The notes under the pieces: model-generated
The model's database searches: none
Told to the model about the DNA's origin: nothing
What the model saw: the letters and a program-made list of their open reading frames with translations, nothing else
Assembly: GCA_964486555.1 (NCBI GenBank)
Contig: CAZANP010000044.1
Coordinates: 1 to 14,849, forward strand
DNA: 14,849 nucleotides
Direction: 5' to 3'
Source: 4484-232 sp964486555
GTDB taxonomy: Bacteria > Thermotogota > Thermotogae > Thermotogales > Thermotogaceae
Translations under genes and position numbers: made by a program
In this document: positions 7,478-14,786 of the stretch, in pieces
How positions within the stretch are numbered: position 1 is the stretch's first letter
How the letters are laid out: each line of letters starts with the position of its first letter

Positions 7478-8312
7478 CCAACCTCCTTACACCTTCAATA
7501 TCTCTGACGATACCGACTACGTAAAAACCATCCACCTTACCTTTCAATTCATCGACTATTTCCAAGACCCTGGAAAGCGTGTAATCCCGAACGTACTCAT
7601 CGCTCTTATTTTCCAAATCTTCCAGATACCTCTTCGGTATGTTCACTCCTGGAACTTGCGAAAAGATCCTGAATTGTTTTTCACTCTTGAAGAAGACAAC
7701 GGACAAAACGAGTTTGACCTCATTAAATTCATAGATCACGTTTTCTACCTCTTTCACGTCGAATACAGGTTGTGAAACCAGAAAATCCGCTCCCGCTCTT
7801 ACCTTCTCCTTAGCTTTTACAAGATCGATGCTGTCTCTATGATTGAAAACAGCTCCCACGTAGAAATCAGTTGAGGGTTTTATCGCCCTTCCTCCAAGAT
7901 CTTTCCCATTGTTCAAGCTCTTCGCGAGTTTTATGAGATCTGTGATACTGATATCGTTCACTCTCGTGGTATTTGGATAGTCTCCATGTTTCGGATCGTC
8001 CCCCGATAATATGAGAAGATTCTTCACACCGAGCGCATAGGATCCCAGAAGATCGGATTGAATTCTGATCATGTTTCTGGTCGTTCTGGTGAAATGCATT
8101 AAAACATCCATATCCCTCTCCAGAAGGAAATGAGCCCCTGCCCAAGGAGCCATTCTAACTTTCCCAAGAGGCATATCGGTGACTGAAAATGCGTCTATAC
8201 CAGTCTTCCACATTTTTTCTGTGAATTCTAAAAACTTTCTTAAATTAGAACCTCTGGGTGTCAATACTTCCAAAATCACACCTTTACTTTTTTCTAACGC
8301 TTCTCTCAACAA
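7455..8312 (-). CDS. metF: 5,10-methylenetetrahydrofolate reductase (MetF)
   Basis: MetF reduces 5,10-methylene-THF to 5-methyl-THF with a flavin, providing the methyl donor for MetH. The 285-residue length suits a single-domain bacterial reductase. Matching segments are EVLTPRG near 15-21 (catalytic glutamate region), LSGDDP near 102-107 (the L-x-GD flavin segment), the GAVFNHR strand near 153-159 and GADFLVSQPVFD near 174-185 with Gln181. The sequence resembles reductases linked to methionine synthase more than eukaryotic forms. The start is TTG, followed by a second TTG, with AAGGAGG 7 bases before the first. It is the first gene of the operon and divergent from an exported-protein gene across 78 bases. 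The electron donor (NADH, ferredoxin or a partner subunit) cannot be read from the sequence. Confidence 0.92.
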   Translation of the reverse strand: MLREALEKSKGVILEVLTPRGSNLRKFLEFTEKMWKTGIDAFSVTDMPLGKVRMAPWAGAHFLLERDMDVLMHFTRTTRNMIRIQSDLLGSYALGVKNLLILSGDDPKHGDYPNTTRVNDISITDLIKLAKSLNNGKDLGGRAIKPSTDFYVGAVFNHRDSIDLVKAKEKVRAGADFLVSQPVFDVKEVENVIYEFNEVKLVLSVVFFKSEKQFRIFSQVPGVNIPKRYLEDLENKSDEYVRDYTLSRVLEIVDELKGKVDGFYVVGIVRDIEGVRRLVEIAKGG

Positions 8313-8327
8313 GAAAATCCCTCCTTA

Positions 8328-8355
8328 TCTATATGGTATCATTAATTGTAGACAA
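8328..8355 (-). promoter_or_regulatory. Candidate promoter of the metF operon
   Basis: On the minus strand, TTGTCT (8355-8350) and TATAGA (8333-8328) are 16 bases apart; each matches the consensus at four of six positions. Transcription would begin about 10 to 12 bases before the metF TTG, close to the ribosome site, so the leader would be very short. It overlaps the candidate promoter of the divergent gene. Confidence 0.3.
8334..8342 (+). promoter_or_regulatory. Candidate extended -10 promoter for the exported-protein gene
   Basis: TGG followed by TATCAT gives an extended -10 with a start predicted near 8349, about 42 bases before the ATG at 8391. There is no good -35 at the usual distance. 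The same TGGTA-type element occurs in three other spacers of this window. Confidence 0.35.
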
Positions 8356-8356
8356 T
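8345..8356. promoter_or_regulatory. Short dyad in the metF divergent spacer, possible operator
   Basis: ATTGT and ACAAT flank a two-base centre as a perfect inverted repeat. It covers the predicted start site of the plus-strand gene and the -35 of the candidate metF promoter, so a protein bound there could affect both directions. I do not recognise it as the site of a named regulator, and a dyad this short can arise by chance in AT-rich DNA. Confidence 0.22.
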
Positions 8357-8390
8357 ATGATCAATTCAATTGCGAAGGGAGATGATGTTT

Positions 8391-9677
8391 ATGAAAAGGA
8401 TTTTGATCACATTCTTGTCCATAATCTCCATTTTGATCATGGGAAGTGTCATGAACTTTATCCCCAAAGATTACGTCTCTGTTGCTGTGTACAAGAACGT
8501 TGCTCAGAATTACAACAATCTCAAAAGCACAACGACGTTTTCGTTCCTCCTGGACACCATGGGATTCGAAGGTTTGATAAAGAGTATGCTGCAGACACAA
8601 CTTCTCAGCTATGGCCTGGAATTGGATGAATTTTTAAACGTTCTTTCCAACGAGATCATGATGGTGACCTTCGAGAACAAGGATGTCTGTGTCGTAGCCG
8701 GGCCTTCCGAAAATGCCGATAAGGTGGTCGATGCTTTAAGAGATATCATATCCCAGACAACAGGTGAAGGGACCAGCGTGGTAGTCGAAGCGTATGAAGG
8801 ATACGTCTTCGCAGCGGGAAAGAAGGAATCCATAGAGAAATGTAAAGAAGGTGGGGGAAGCATACCTGAGACCTTCCCAGAAAACGCCTGGGCTATCTCC
8901 TACTCTCCATCGGCAAAACTGGGAGACATGGAATTTTCTACCAAGGGTTATTCGTTTTTTGAGGATGGCAAGGCTGTCTCCAAAGGAACCATAGTCCCGT
9001 TGAATCAAAGTGCAAAGGAGTTTCTAAGCAATCTGGAACCAGTTGGTGGAGATCTCAAAGGTATGACAGCAGGAGAACTCACACTTTACCTCAACATGAA
9101 AGATCCAGTGACGTTCTTAGAAACGCTGACAAAGAGTTTGGAGGAAATCGCCCAAGAAGTTCAAAATGAGATACCCCTTGAAATCAAACCACCCGAGGAA
9201 GAAGAAATGAAGGTTCTTGAGGATTTGAAAGGAAAGGTTCATGGTTTGGGATATCTGGCTCTGGATTTCCATGAGCCCCTTGTTGAGCTCATGATGGGAG
9301 CAACTGAAGTGACGACTCAACCCAAGTTAAAGGTCAGTTTGAAGGCAGATGTAACGTTTCAAGATCTCGAAGAACTTTTCAAATCCGGTGAGGTTTCCTA
9401 TGAAAAGAAGGGGAATTACTATCTTGTTGAAAATCAGCTCTATGTGGAAGCGAAAGATGGATACGTGAACGCTTACTATCCCGATCCGAATGTCTCCTTC
9501 AATCCTGACGCCTTAGAAAAGGTTAAAGAGCATATGGAAGGGAACGAATCATTGCTGCTCTACGTTGATTTGTCAAAATTTATAGAAAGCCTCTCTGGAA
9601 CGCAAGAGGAAGCTCACATCCTTTTGAAGGTACAGGTCGTGGATGGGAAAGTCAACACTTCACTCATTTTGAAATGA
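8391..9677 (+). CDS. Exported or membrane-anchored protein of unknown function
   Basis: The 428-residue protein starts with a positively charged end and a hydrophobic stretch (MKRILITFLSIISILIMGSV), so it is exported. No clear signal-peptidase site follows, so it may stay anchored. The rest is soluble and acidic. Two similar phrases, LTLYLNMKDPVTFLETL near residues 230-246 and LLLYVDLSKFIESL near 404-417, suggest a repeated fold. The pattern recalls DUF3352-type exported proteins, but I cannot confirm that. No catalytic motif is visible. An in-frame TTG at 8370 would add seven residues, but AAGGGAG (8375-8381) is correctly placed for ATG 8391. It is divergent from metF and 78 bases upstream of ppdK. 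I see no terminator after it, so read-through into ppdK is possible. Confidence 0.75.
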   Translation: MKRILITFLSIISILIMGSVMNFIPKDYVSVAVYKNVAQNYNNLKSTTTFSFLLDTMGFEGLIKSMLQTQLLSYGLELDEFLNVLSNEIMMVTFENKDVCVVAGPSENADKVVDALRDIISQTTGEGTSVVVEAYEGYVFAAGKKESIEKCKEGGGSIPETFPENAWAISYSPSAKLGDMEFSTKGYSFFEDGKAVSKGTIVPLNQSAKEFLSNLEPVGGDLKGMTAGELTLYLNMKDPVTFLETLTKSLEEIAQEVQNEIPLEIKPPEEEEMKVLEDLKGKVHGLGYLALDFHEPLVELMMGATEVTTQPKLKVSLKADVTFQDLEELFKSGEVSYEKKGNYYLVENQLYVEAKDGYVNAYYPDPNVSFNPDALEKVKEHMEGNESLLLYVDLSKFIESLSGTQEEAHILLKVQVVDGKVNTSLILK

Positions 9678-9711
9678 TGTTAGGAAGGAGTAAAGATTTC
9701 TATCATGGGAA

Positions 9712-9717
9712 TATAAT
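9712..9717 (+). promoter_or_regulatory. Candidate -10 of the ppdK promoter
   Basis: A consensus TATAAT lies 38 bases before the ppdK ATG, with a predicted start near 9724. The region 16 to 18 bases upstream has no convincing -35. It falls in the 78-base gap after the exported-protein gene, which has no terminator. Confidence 0.42.
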
Positions 9718-9755
9718 AATTTAAAGCATACGGATTGGAAGAGGAGGGAAAACTC

Positions 9756-12401
9756 ATGACGAAGAAGTACGTTTATTTCTTTGCCAACGGTAAAGCGGAT
9801 GGAAACGCCAAGATGAAGGATATACTGGGTGGAAAAGGAGCAAACCTTGCAGAAATGACCAACCTAGGTATACCCGTTCCACCAGGTTTCACAATATCAG
9901 CCGAGGTTTGTAAGTACTATTACGATCACGGGAGAACCTATCCAGAAGGATTGAAGGAAGAGGTGGAGGAAGCCGTTCACAGGCTTGAAGAAATCACAGG
10001 TAAGAAACTCGGAGATCCTGAAAATCCACTCCTCGTTTCGGTAAGATCTGGGGCAGCCGTTTCCATGCCTGGAATGATGGATACCGTTTTGAACCTTGGT
10101 TTGAACGATGAATCCGTGAAAGGGCTGGCGAAGCTTACGAACAACGAGAGATTCGCTTACGACGCTTACAGAAGGTTCCTTCAGATGTTTGGTGACATCG
10201 TTTTGAAAATACCTCATGAAAAATTCGAGAACGAGATAGAGAAGCTCAAGGAAGAAAAAGGTGTTGAACTCGACATAGAACTGGATGCTGATGATATGAA
10301 AAAGCTCGTCGAAAGGTTCAAGGAGATATACAAGGAGGAAGGAAAGGAATTCCCCCAGGATCCATGGAAACAACTCTGGCTGGCAATTGATGCGGTTTTC
10401 GGAAGCTGGATGAATGAAAGAGCCATAAAATACAGACAGATTCATGGGATTAAAGAAGGAGAACTCCTCGGAACAGCCGTCAATATAGTCGCCATGGTTT
10501 TTGGAAACATGGGAGAGGACAGTGGAACGGGTGTTGCTTTCACAAGGGATCCTAACACCGGCGAAAAGAAACCTTATGGAGAATTCCTTCCAAACGCTCA
10601 AGGTGAGGATGTTGTCGCTGGTATAAGAACGCCCCTTCCATTGGAGGAACTTAAAAGCAGAATGCCTGAAGTTTACAACCAGCTCATGGAAATCATGGAA
10701 AAGCTTGAGAAACATTACAAGGACATGCAGGATATAGAATTCACAGTTGAAAAGGGTAAACTGTATCTCCTTCAGACCAGGAACGGGAAGAGAACGTCGC
10801 AAGCTGCCATAAAGATCGCCGTAGATATGGTTCACGAAGGTCTCATCACAAAGGAAGAAGCTGTTATGAAAGTGAGGCCGGAGGATATAGAAAGGGTGCT
10901 TCATCCCATGTTCGATCCATCTGAAAGGGCTCAGGCAAGGGTCATAGCAAAAGGACTACCAGCATCCCCAGGAGCGGCAACTGGTATCGTTGTCTTCAAT
11001 TCCAAGAAGGCAGAAGAGATTGGAAAGAAAGGAGAACAAGTTATTCTGGTAAGACCCGAAACGAGTCCTGAGGATGTTGGTGGAATGGCGGCAGCTCAGG
11101 GTATATTAACATCAAGAGGCGGTATGACATCACACGCTGCGGTTGTTGCAAGGGGTATGGGAAAACCAGCAGTCGTTGGAGCGGAGAGCATCGATGTTGA
11201 TGTTGATAAAGGTGTGTTCAGTGTCAACGACGTCGTTGTGAAAGAGGGAGACTGGATATCCATAGATGGCACAACGGGTGAAGTTCTTCTTGGAAAGATC
11301 GCAACGGTAAAACCCATGGGACTTGAGGGGCCCGTCGCCGAGCTACTGAGTTGGGCGGATGAAATAAGAAGACTCGGTGTTAGAACTAACGCGGATATTC
11401 CAAGGGATGCCGAAGTTGCCAGGAAATTTGGAGCGGAAGGCATAGGTCTCTGTAGGACGGAGCACATGTTCTTCGAAAAGGATAGAATACCTAAAGTAAG
11501 AAGGATGATAGTTGCGAAGACTAAAGAAGAAAGAGAAAAAGCACTCGAGGAATTACTACCACTCCAAAAGGAAGACTTCAAAGGGCTCTTCAGGGTCATG
11601 GAAGGATATCCAGTCACCATAAGGCTTATAGATCCACCGCTTCATGAGTTTTTACCAACGGAGGAAGAACAGATAAAAGAAGTTGCAGATCAAATAGGAG
11701 TGTCTTTCGAAGAACTCAAAAATGTCGTTGAATCCTTGAAGGAATTCAATCCAATGCTTGGGCACAGAGGCTGTAGGCTGGTAATAACCTACCCAGAAAT
11801 CGCTGTGATGCAGACAAAAGCCATAATAGGTGCAGCCATTGAACTGAAGAAAGAGGAGGGAATCGAAGTTATACCTGAGATAATGATTCCACTCGTTGGA
11901 CACGTGAATGAAATAAAGTACTTGAAAGACATAATAAAGGAAGTTGCGGATGAAATGATAAGGGAAGCAGGTGTTGAGCTCGAATACAAGGTTGGAACGA
12001 TGATAGAACTCCCAAGGGCGTGTGTTACAGCAGATGAGATAGCGAAAGAGGCGGAGTTCTTCAGCTTCGGAACGAACGATCTGACGCAGATGACGTTTGG
12101 ATTCAGTAGGGACGATGTGGGGAAATTCTTGCCTGAGTATTTAGAAAAGAACATCCTGGAATTCGATCCATTCAAATCCTTGGATTATAAAGGTGTCGGG
12201 GAACTCGTTAAGATCGGTACTCAGAAAGGAAAAGCTGCAAGGCCCGATCTGAAGGTCGGTGTCTGTGGAGAACACGGAGGGGATCCCAGATCCATAGAAT
12301 TCTTCCACATGGCAGGCCTTGATTACGTTTCCTGTTCACCTTACAGGGTACCTGTTGCAAGGCTTGCTGCCGCTCAGGCTACAATAAGGGAAAAATCGTG
12401 A
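9756..12401 (+). CDS. ppdK: Pyruvate, phosphate dikinase
   Basis: PPDK interconverts PEP + AMP + PPi with pyruvate + ATP + Pi. In anaerobic thermophiles it can act in either direction at the PEP/pyruvate node. The 881 residues match the family length. The N-terminal nucleotide-binding region has GGKGANLAEM (26-35) and RSGAAVSMPGMMDT (97-110). The swivelling domain has GGMTSHAAVVARGMG (455-469) with phospho-carrier His460. The C-terminal PEP/pyruvate barrel has GLCRTEHMFFE (564-574), SFGTNDLTQMTFGFSRDD (770-787) and GVCGEHGGDP with Cys837. Thr458, two residues before the histidine, is the position phosphorylated by regulatory proteins in plants, but no such regulator is nearby. The in-frame TTG at 9735 is rejected because GAGGAGGG sits correctly before ATG 9756, giving the expected N-terminus. 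A terminator follows, then fba 56 bases downstream. Confidence 0.98.
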   Translation: MTKKYVYFFANGKADGNAKMKDILGGKGANLAEMTNLGIPVPPGFTISAEVCKYYYDHGRTYPEGLKEEVEEAVHRLEEITGKKLGDPENPLLVSVRSGAAVSMPGMMDTVLNLGLNDESVKGLAKLTNNERFAYDAYRRFLQMFGDIVLKIPHEKFENEIEKLKEEKGVELDIELDADDMKKLVERFKEIYKEEGKEFPQDPWKQLWLAIDAVFGSWMNERAIKYRQIHGIKEGELLGTAVNIVAMVFGNMGEDSGTGVAFTRDPNTGEKKPYGEFLPNAQGEDVVAGIRTPLPLEELKSRMPEVYNQLMEIMEKLEKHYKDMQDIEFTVEKGKLYLLQTRNGKRTSQAAIKIAVDMVHEGLITKEEAVMKVRPEDIERVLHPMFDPSERAQARVIAKGLPASPGAATGIVVFNSKKAEEIGKKGEQVILVRPETSPEDVGGMAAAQGILTSRGGMTSHAAVVARGMGKPAVVGAESIDVDVDKGVFSVNDVVVKEGDWISIDGTTGEVLLGKIATVKPMGLEGPVAELLSWADEIRRLGVRTNADIPRDAEVARKFGAEGIGLCRTEHMFFEKDRIPKVRRMIVAKTKEEREKALEELLPLQKEDFKGLFRVMEGYPVTIRLIDPPLHEFLPTEEEQIKEVADQIGVSFEELKNVVESLKEFNPMLGHRGCRLVITYPEIAVMQTKAIIGAAIELKKEEGIEVIPEIMIPLVGHVNEIKYLKDIIKEVADEMIREAGVELEYKVGTMIELPRACVTADEIAKEAEFFSFGTNDLTQMTFGFSRDDVGKFLPEYLEKNILEFDPFKSLDYKGVGELVKIGTQKGKAARPDLKVGVCGEHGGDPRSIEFFHMAGLDYVSCSPYRVPVARLAAAQATIREKS

Positions 12402-12402
12402 G

Positions 12403-12428
12403 AGCCGGGATCCCCCGGCTTTCCTTTT
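12403..12428 (+). terminator. Intrinsic terminator after ppdK, possibly leaky
   Basis: AGCCGGG (12403-12409) and CCCGGCT (12414-12420) form a 7-bp GC-rich stem with a four-base loop, followed by TTCCTTTT. The stem begins one base after the ppdK stop. The T tract is interrupted by CC, and no clear promoter lies between here and fba, so partial read-through is plausible. Confidence 0.8.
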
Positions 12429-12457
12429 AAAAAGATAACCTAGGAGGTGAAAAGAAG

Positions 12458-13399
12458 ATGCCTTACACCCCAACGAAAGAGATCCTGGATAAAGCTAACA
12501 GAGAAGGATACGCTGTTGGTGCTTTCAACATAAACAACCTGGAGTTTCTCCAAGCTATAATCGAAGCGGCAGAAGAAGAGAAATCTCCTGTAATAATCGC
12601 TACATCTGAGGGTGCAATCAAGTACATAGGAGCAGGAGATCCTCATAGAGGAACCAGAATTATAGTTAGCATGGTGAAAGCGTTTGCTGAGACGGTATCC
12701 GTTCCGGTGGCTCTTCACCTGGATCACGGAAGAAACTTCGAGTACATAATGTCAGCTTTGAGAGCGGGTTACACCTCCGTCATGATCGATGCTTCTCATT
12801 TACCTTTTGAAGAAAACTTGAGAGAAACCAGGAAGATCGTTGAGATAGCCCATGCGCTGGGAGTTTCTGTTGAAGGAGAATTGGGGAAACTGAAAGGAAT
12901 AGAGGACAACGTTGCTGAAAGGGAATCCGTTCTCGTGGATCCCGAAGAAGCGAAGGTATTCGTTGAAAAGACAGAGCTCGATTTCCTTGCTCCCGCTATA
13001 GGAACCAGTCACGGCGCTTTCAAGTTCAAAGGAGAACCTGTTCTTGATTTTGAAAGATTAAAAAAGGTTAAAGAAAATACAGGAGGAATCCCCTTGGTCC
13101 TTCATGGAGCGTCCATGGTACCACAGGATCTTGTTGCCCTCGCCAACGAATATGGAGCGGAGATAAAGGGAGCCAAAGGTATACCTGAAGAGATGCTCAG
13201 AGAAGCTATCAAACTCGGTATCAACAAGATAAACATAGATACTGATTTGAGAATAACTTTCAACGCTGGCATAAGGAAAACCCTTTCTGAGAAGAAAAGT
13301 GAGATAGATCCAAGAAAAATCTTCAAGCCCGTTTTCGAAATGGTTAAAGACACCGTTAAAAAGAGGATGAAGATATTTGGTTCGAGCGGAAAAGCCTGA
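12458..13399 (+). CDS. fba: Class II fructose-1,6-bisphosphate aldolase
   Basis: The enzyme splits fructose-1,6-bisphosphate into dihydroxyacetone phosphate and glyceraldehyde-3-phosphate (or the reverse) with a bound zinc. Its 313 residues form one TIM barrel. Signature elements are AFNINN (22-27), ALHLDHG (85-91) with catalytic Asp89 and zinc ligand His90, EGELG (139-143), GTSHGAFKFKG (182-192) with His185, VLHGAS (214-219) with His216, and the phosphate-binding INIDTDLR (258-265). The ATG has a near-ideal ribosome site, AGGAGGTGA, seven bases upstream. It follows the ppdK terminator by 29 bases with no obvious promoter, and ackA starts 32 bases after it without an intervening hairpin. It is therefore probably cotranscribed with ackA and partly dependent on the ppdK transcript. 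Confidence 0.97.
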   Translation: MPYTPTKEILDKANREGYAVGAFNINNLEFLQAIIEAAEEEKSPVIIATSEGAIKYIGAGDPHRGTRIIVSMVKAFAETVSVPVALHLDHGRNFEYIMSALRAGYTSVMIDASHLPFEENLRETRKIVEIAHALGVSVEGELGKLKGIEDNVAERESVLVDPEEAKVFVEKTELDFLAPAIGTSHGAFKFKGEPVLDFERLKKVKENTGGIPLVLHGASMVPQDLVALANEYGAEIKGAKGIPEEMLREAIKLGINKINIDTDLRITFNAGIRKTLSEKKSEIDPRKIFKPVFEMVKDTVKKRMKIFGSSGKA

Positions 13400-13431
13400 T
13401 CATTCAAAAAGTCTTTAGGGAGGTATAGGTC

Positions 13432-14655
13432 ATGAAAATTCTTGTTATAAATTCGGGGAGTTCCTCCGTAAAGTATCAATTCATAGACATGAATGGGGAA
13501 AAGGTTTTATGCAAAGGTATAGCAGAGAGGATCGGTATACCAGGAAGCAGATTGGTTCACAAAGTGAGAGATGAAAAACATGTCATAGAGAAAGACTTAC
13601 CGGATTATGAAGTCGCGTTGAAGCTAATTCTGGATACTCTAATGGATGAGAAACTGGGAGTAATAAAAGATCTTTCCGAAATAGGAGCTGTGGGGCATAG
13701 GGTGGTTCATGGAGGAGAGATTTTCGCCAGTTCTGTTCTGATAGATGATGAAGTGATAAAAGTTTTGGAAGAGTACTCCTACCTCGCACCATTGCATAAC
13801 CCACCGAATCTCATGGGAATAAAAGCATCTATGAAGCTCCTTCCAAAAGTTCCAAATGTTGCCGTTTTCGATACGGCTTTTCATCAGTCAATGCCAAGGA
13901 AAGCTTTCCTCTACGCCATACCGTATGAATATTATGAAAAATACAAGATAAGAAGGTATGGTTTCCATGGAACTAGCCATAGATACGTATCCAAAAGAGC
14001 CGCTGAAATACTTGGAAAACCCTACGAAGAGCTGAAGATCATAACTTGCCATCTCGGAAATGGTGCTTCCATAGCGGCGGTTAAAAACGGAAAATCCATT
14101 GATACATCCATGGGTTTCACACCCCTTGAAGGTCTCGTGATGGGTACAAGATCCGGTGATATCGATCCATCGATAGTTGTGTTCCTTCAGGAGAGGGAAG
14201 GTCTCTCTCCTCAAGATGTGTACAACATTTTAAACAAAAAGAGTGGTGTTCTAGGACTTTCAAAAGGATTCAGCCCCGATATGAGGGACATAGAAGAAGC
14301 TGCCATGAATGGAGATGAAACCGCAAGGACAGCCCTTGATGTGTACGAATACAGAATAGCGAAGTACATAGGAGCCTATGCTGCCGCTATGAACGGCGTT
14401 GATGCGATTGTTTTCACTGCGGGTGTTGGTGAAAATTCTCCCATAATAAGAGAGGAGATCTGTGAAAATTATCTTGGATATCTTGGTGTGAAAATAGACA
14501 AAGAAAAGAACGATGTGATGGGAGAAGAAAGAATAATTTCCACACCGGATTCGAAAGTTACCGTTTTGGTTATACCGACCAATGAGGAGCTGGTCATAGC
14601 AAGAGATACAAAGGAGATTGTGGAAAAGGGTATAAAGGAATTGAAGATAGTGTAG
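13432..14655 (+). CDS. ackA: Acetate kinase
   Basis: Acetate kinase makes ATP and acetate from acetyl phosphate, the final energy-yielding step of acetate fermentation. The 407 residues are full length for this member of the ASKHA fold. Visible motifs are VINSGSSSVKY (5-15) with Asn7, GHRVVHGGE (88-96) with Arg90, VFDTAFHQSMP (145-155) with Asp147, YGFHGTSHRYV (176-186) with His179, CHLGNGAS (206-213), MGTRSGDIDP (237-246) with Arg240 and FTAGVGENS (328-336). These match the known catalytic Asn, Asp, His and two Arg residues. The ATG has AGGGAGG 9 bases upstream. The partner phosphotransacetylase is not in this window. It ends in a strong terminator and is probably cotranscribed with fba. Confidence 0.98.
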   Translation: MKILVINSGSSSVKYQFIDMNGEKVLCKGIAERIGIPGSRLVHKVRDEKHVIEKDLPDYEVALKLILDTLMDEKLGVIKDLSEIGAVGHRVVHGGEIFASSVLIDDEVIKVLEEYSYLAPLHNPPNLMGIKASMKLLPKVPNVAVFDTAFHQSMPRKAFLYAIPYEYYEKYKIRRYGFHGTSHRYVSKRAAEILGKPYEELKIITCHLGNGASIAAVKNGKSIDTSMGFTPLEGLVMGTRSGDIDPSIVVFLQEREGLSPQDVYNILNKKSGVLGLSKGFSPDMRDIEEAAMNGDETARTALDVYEYRIAKYIGAYAAAMNGVDAIVFTAGVGENSPIIREEICENYLGYLGVKIDKEKNDVMGEERIISTPDSKVTVLVIPTNEELVIARDTKEIVEKGIKELKIV

Positions 14656-14677
14656 CGGGCGAAAAGCCCGCTTTTTT
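14654..14677 (+). terminator. Intrinsic terminator after ackA
   Basis: AGCGGGC (14654-14660) and GCCCGCT (14666-14672) form a 7-bp stem with a GAAAA loop, ending in an uninterrupted run of T to 14677. The last two bases of the ackA stop TAG are the first two bases of the stem. This is the strongest one-directional terminator in the window. Confidence 0.93.
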
Positions 14678-14723
14678 CTTTCTCACCTGTTTGAACTTTT
14701 TCCTACCATCCCTGTCTAAACAG

Positions 14724-14732
14724 TGGTATTAT
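14724..14732 (+). promoter_or_regulatory. Candidate extended -10 promoter of miaB
   Basis: TGG followed by TATTAT lies in the 131-base spacer after the ackA terminator, with a predicted start about 48 bases before the miaB ATG. No -35 match is seen 17 or 18 bases upstream; a TTGAAC at 14691-14696 is too far away for this -10. The position after a strong terminator supports a promoter somewhere here. Confidence 0.35.
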
Positions 14733-14786
14733 TAGATAAAACTTATTCAGGGGGATGTTGTATTATAGATACTTGTGGAGGGGATA

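Noticed and set aside
7188..7775. 195-codon plus-strand open frame across the activation gene and metF
   Set aside because: It is antisense to two recognisable genes and its product looks like no family.
8313..8390. SAM or cobalamin riboswitch before metF
   Set aside because: Only 78 bases separate two divergent start codons, with no space or conserved core for either class.
9684..9713. Leader peptide before ppdK (GGAAGGAG followed by ATG at 9705)
   Set aside because: The frame has three codons before a stop and the spacing is too long.
9735..9755. TTG-started extension of ppdK
   Set aside because: The extension contains the GAGGAGGG ribosome site for ATG 9756, and 881 residues is the usual length.
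9897..10904. Long open frame on the minus strand inside ppdK (335 codons)
   Set aside because: It is antisense to strongly conserved PPDK sequence, its translation shows no recognisable domain, and it reflects codon bias of the real gene.
14688..14723. CTGTTT ... AAACAG inverted repeat after ackA
   Set aside because: It has six-base arms 24 bases apart in AT-rich DNA and could easily arise by chance; no tail or known binding site.
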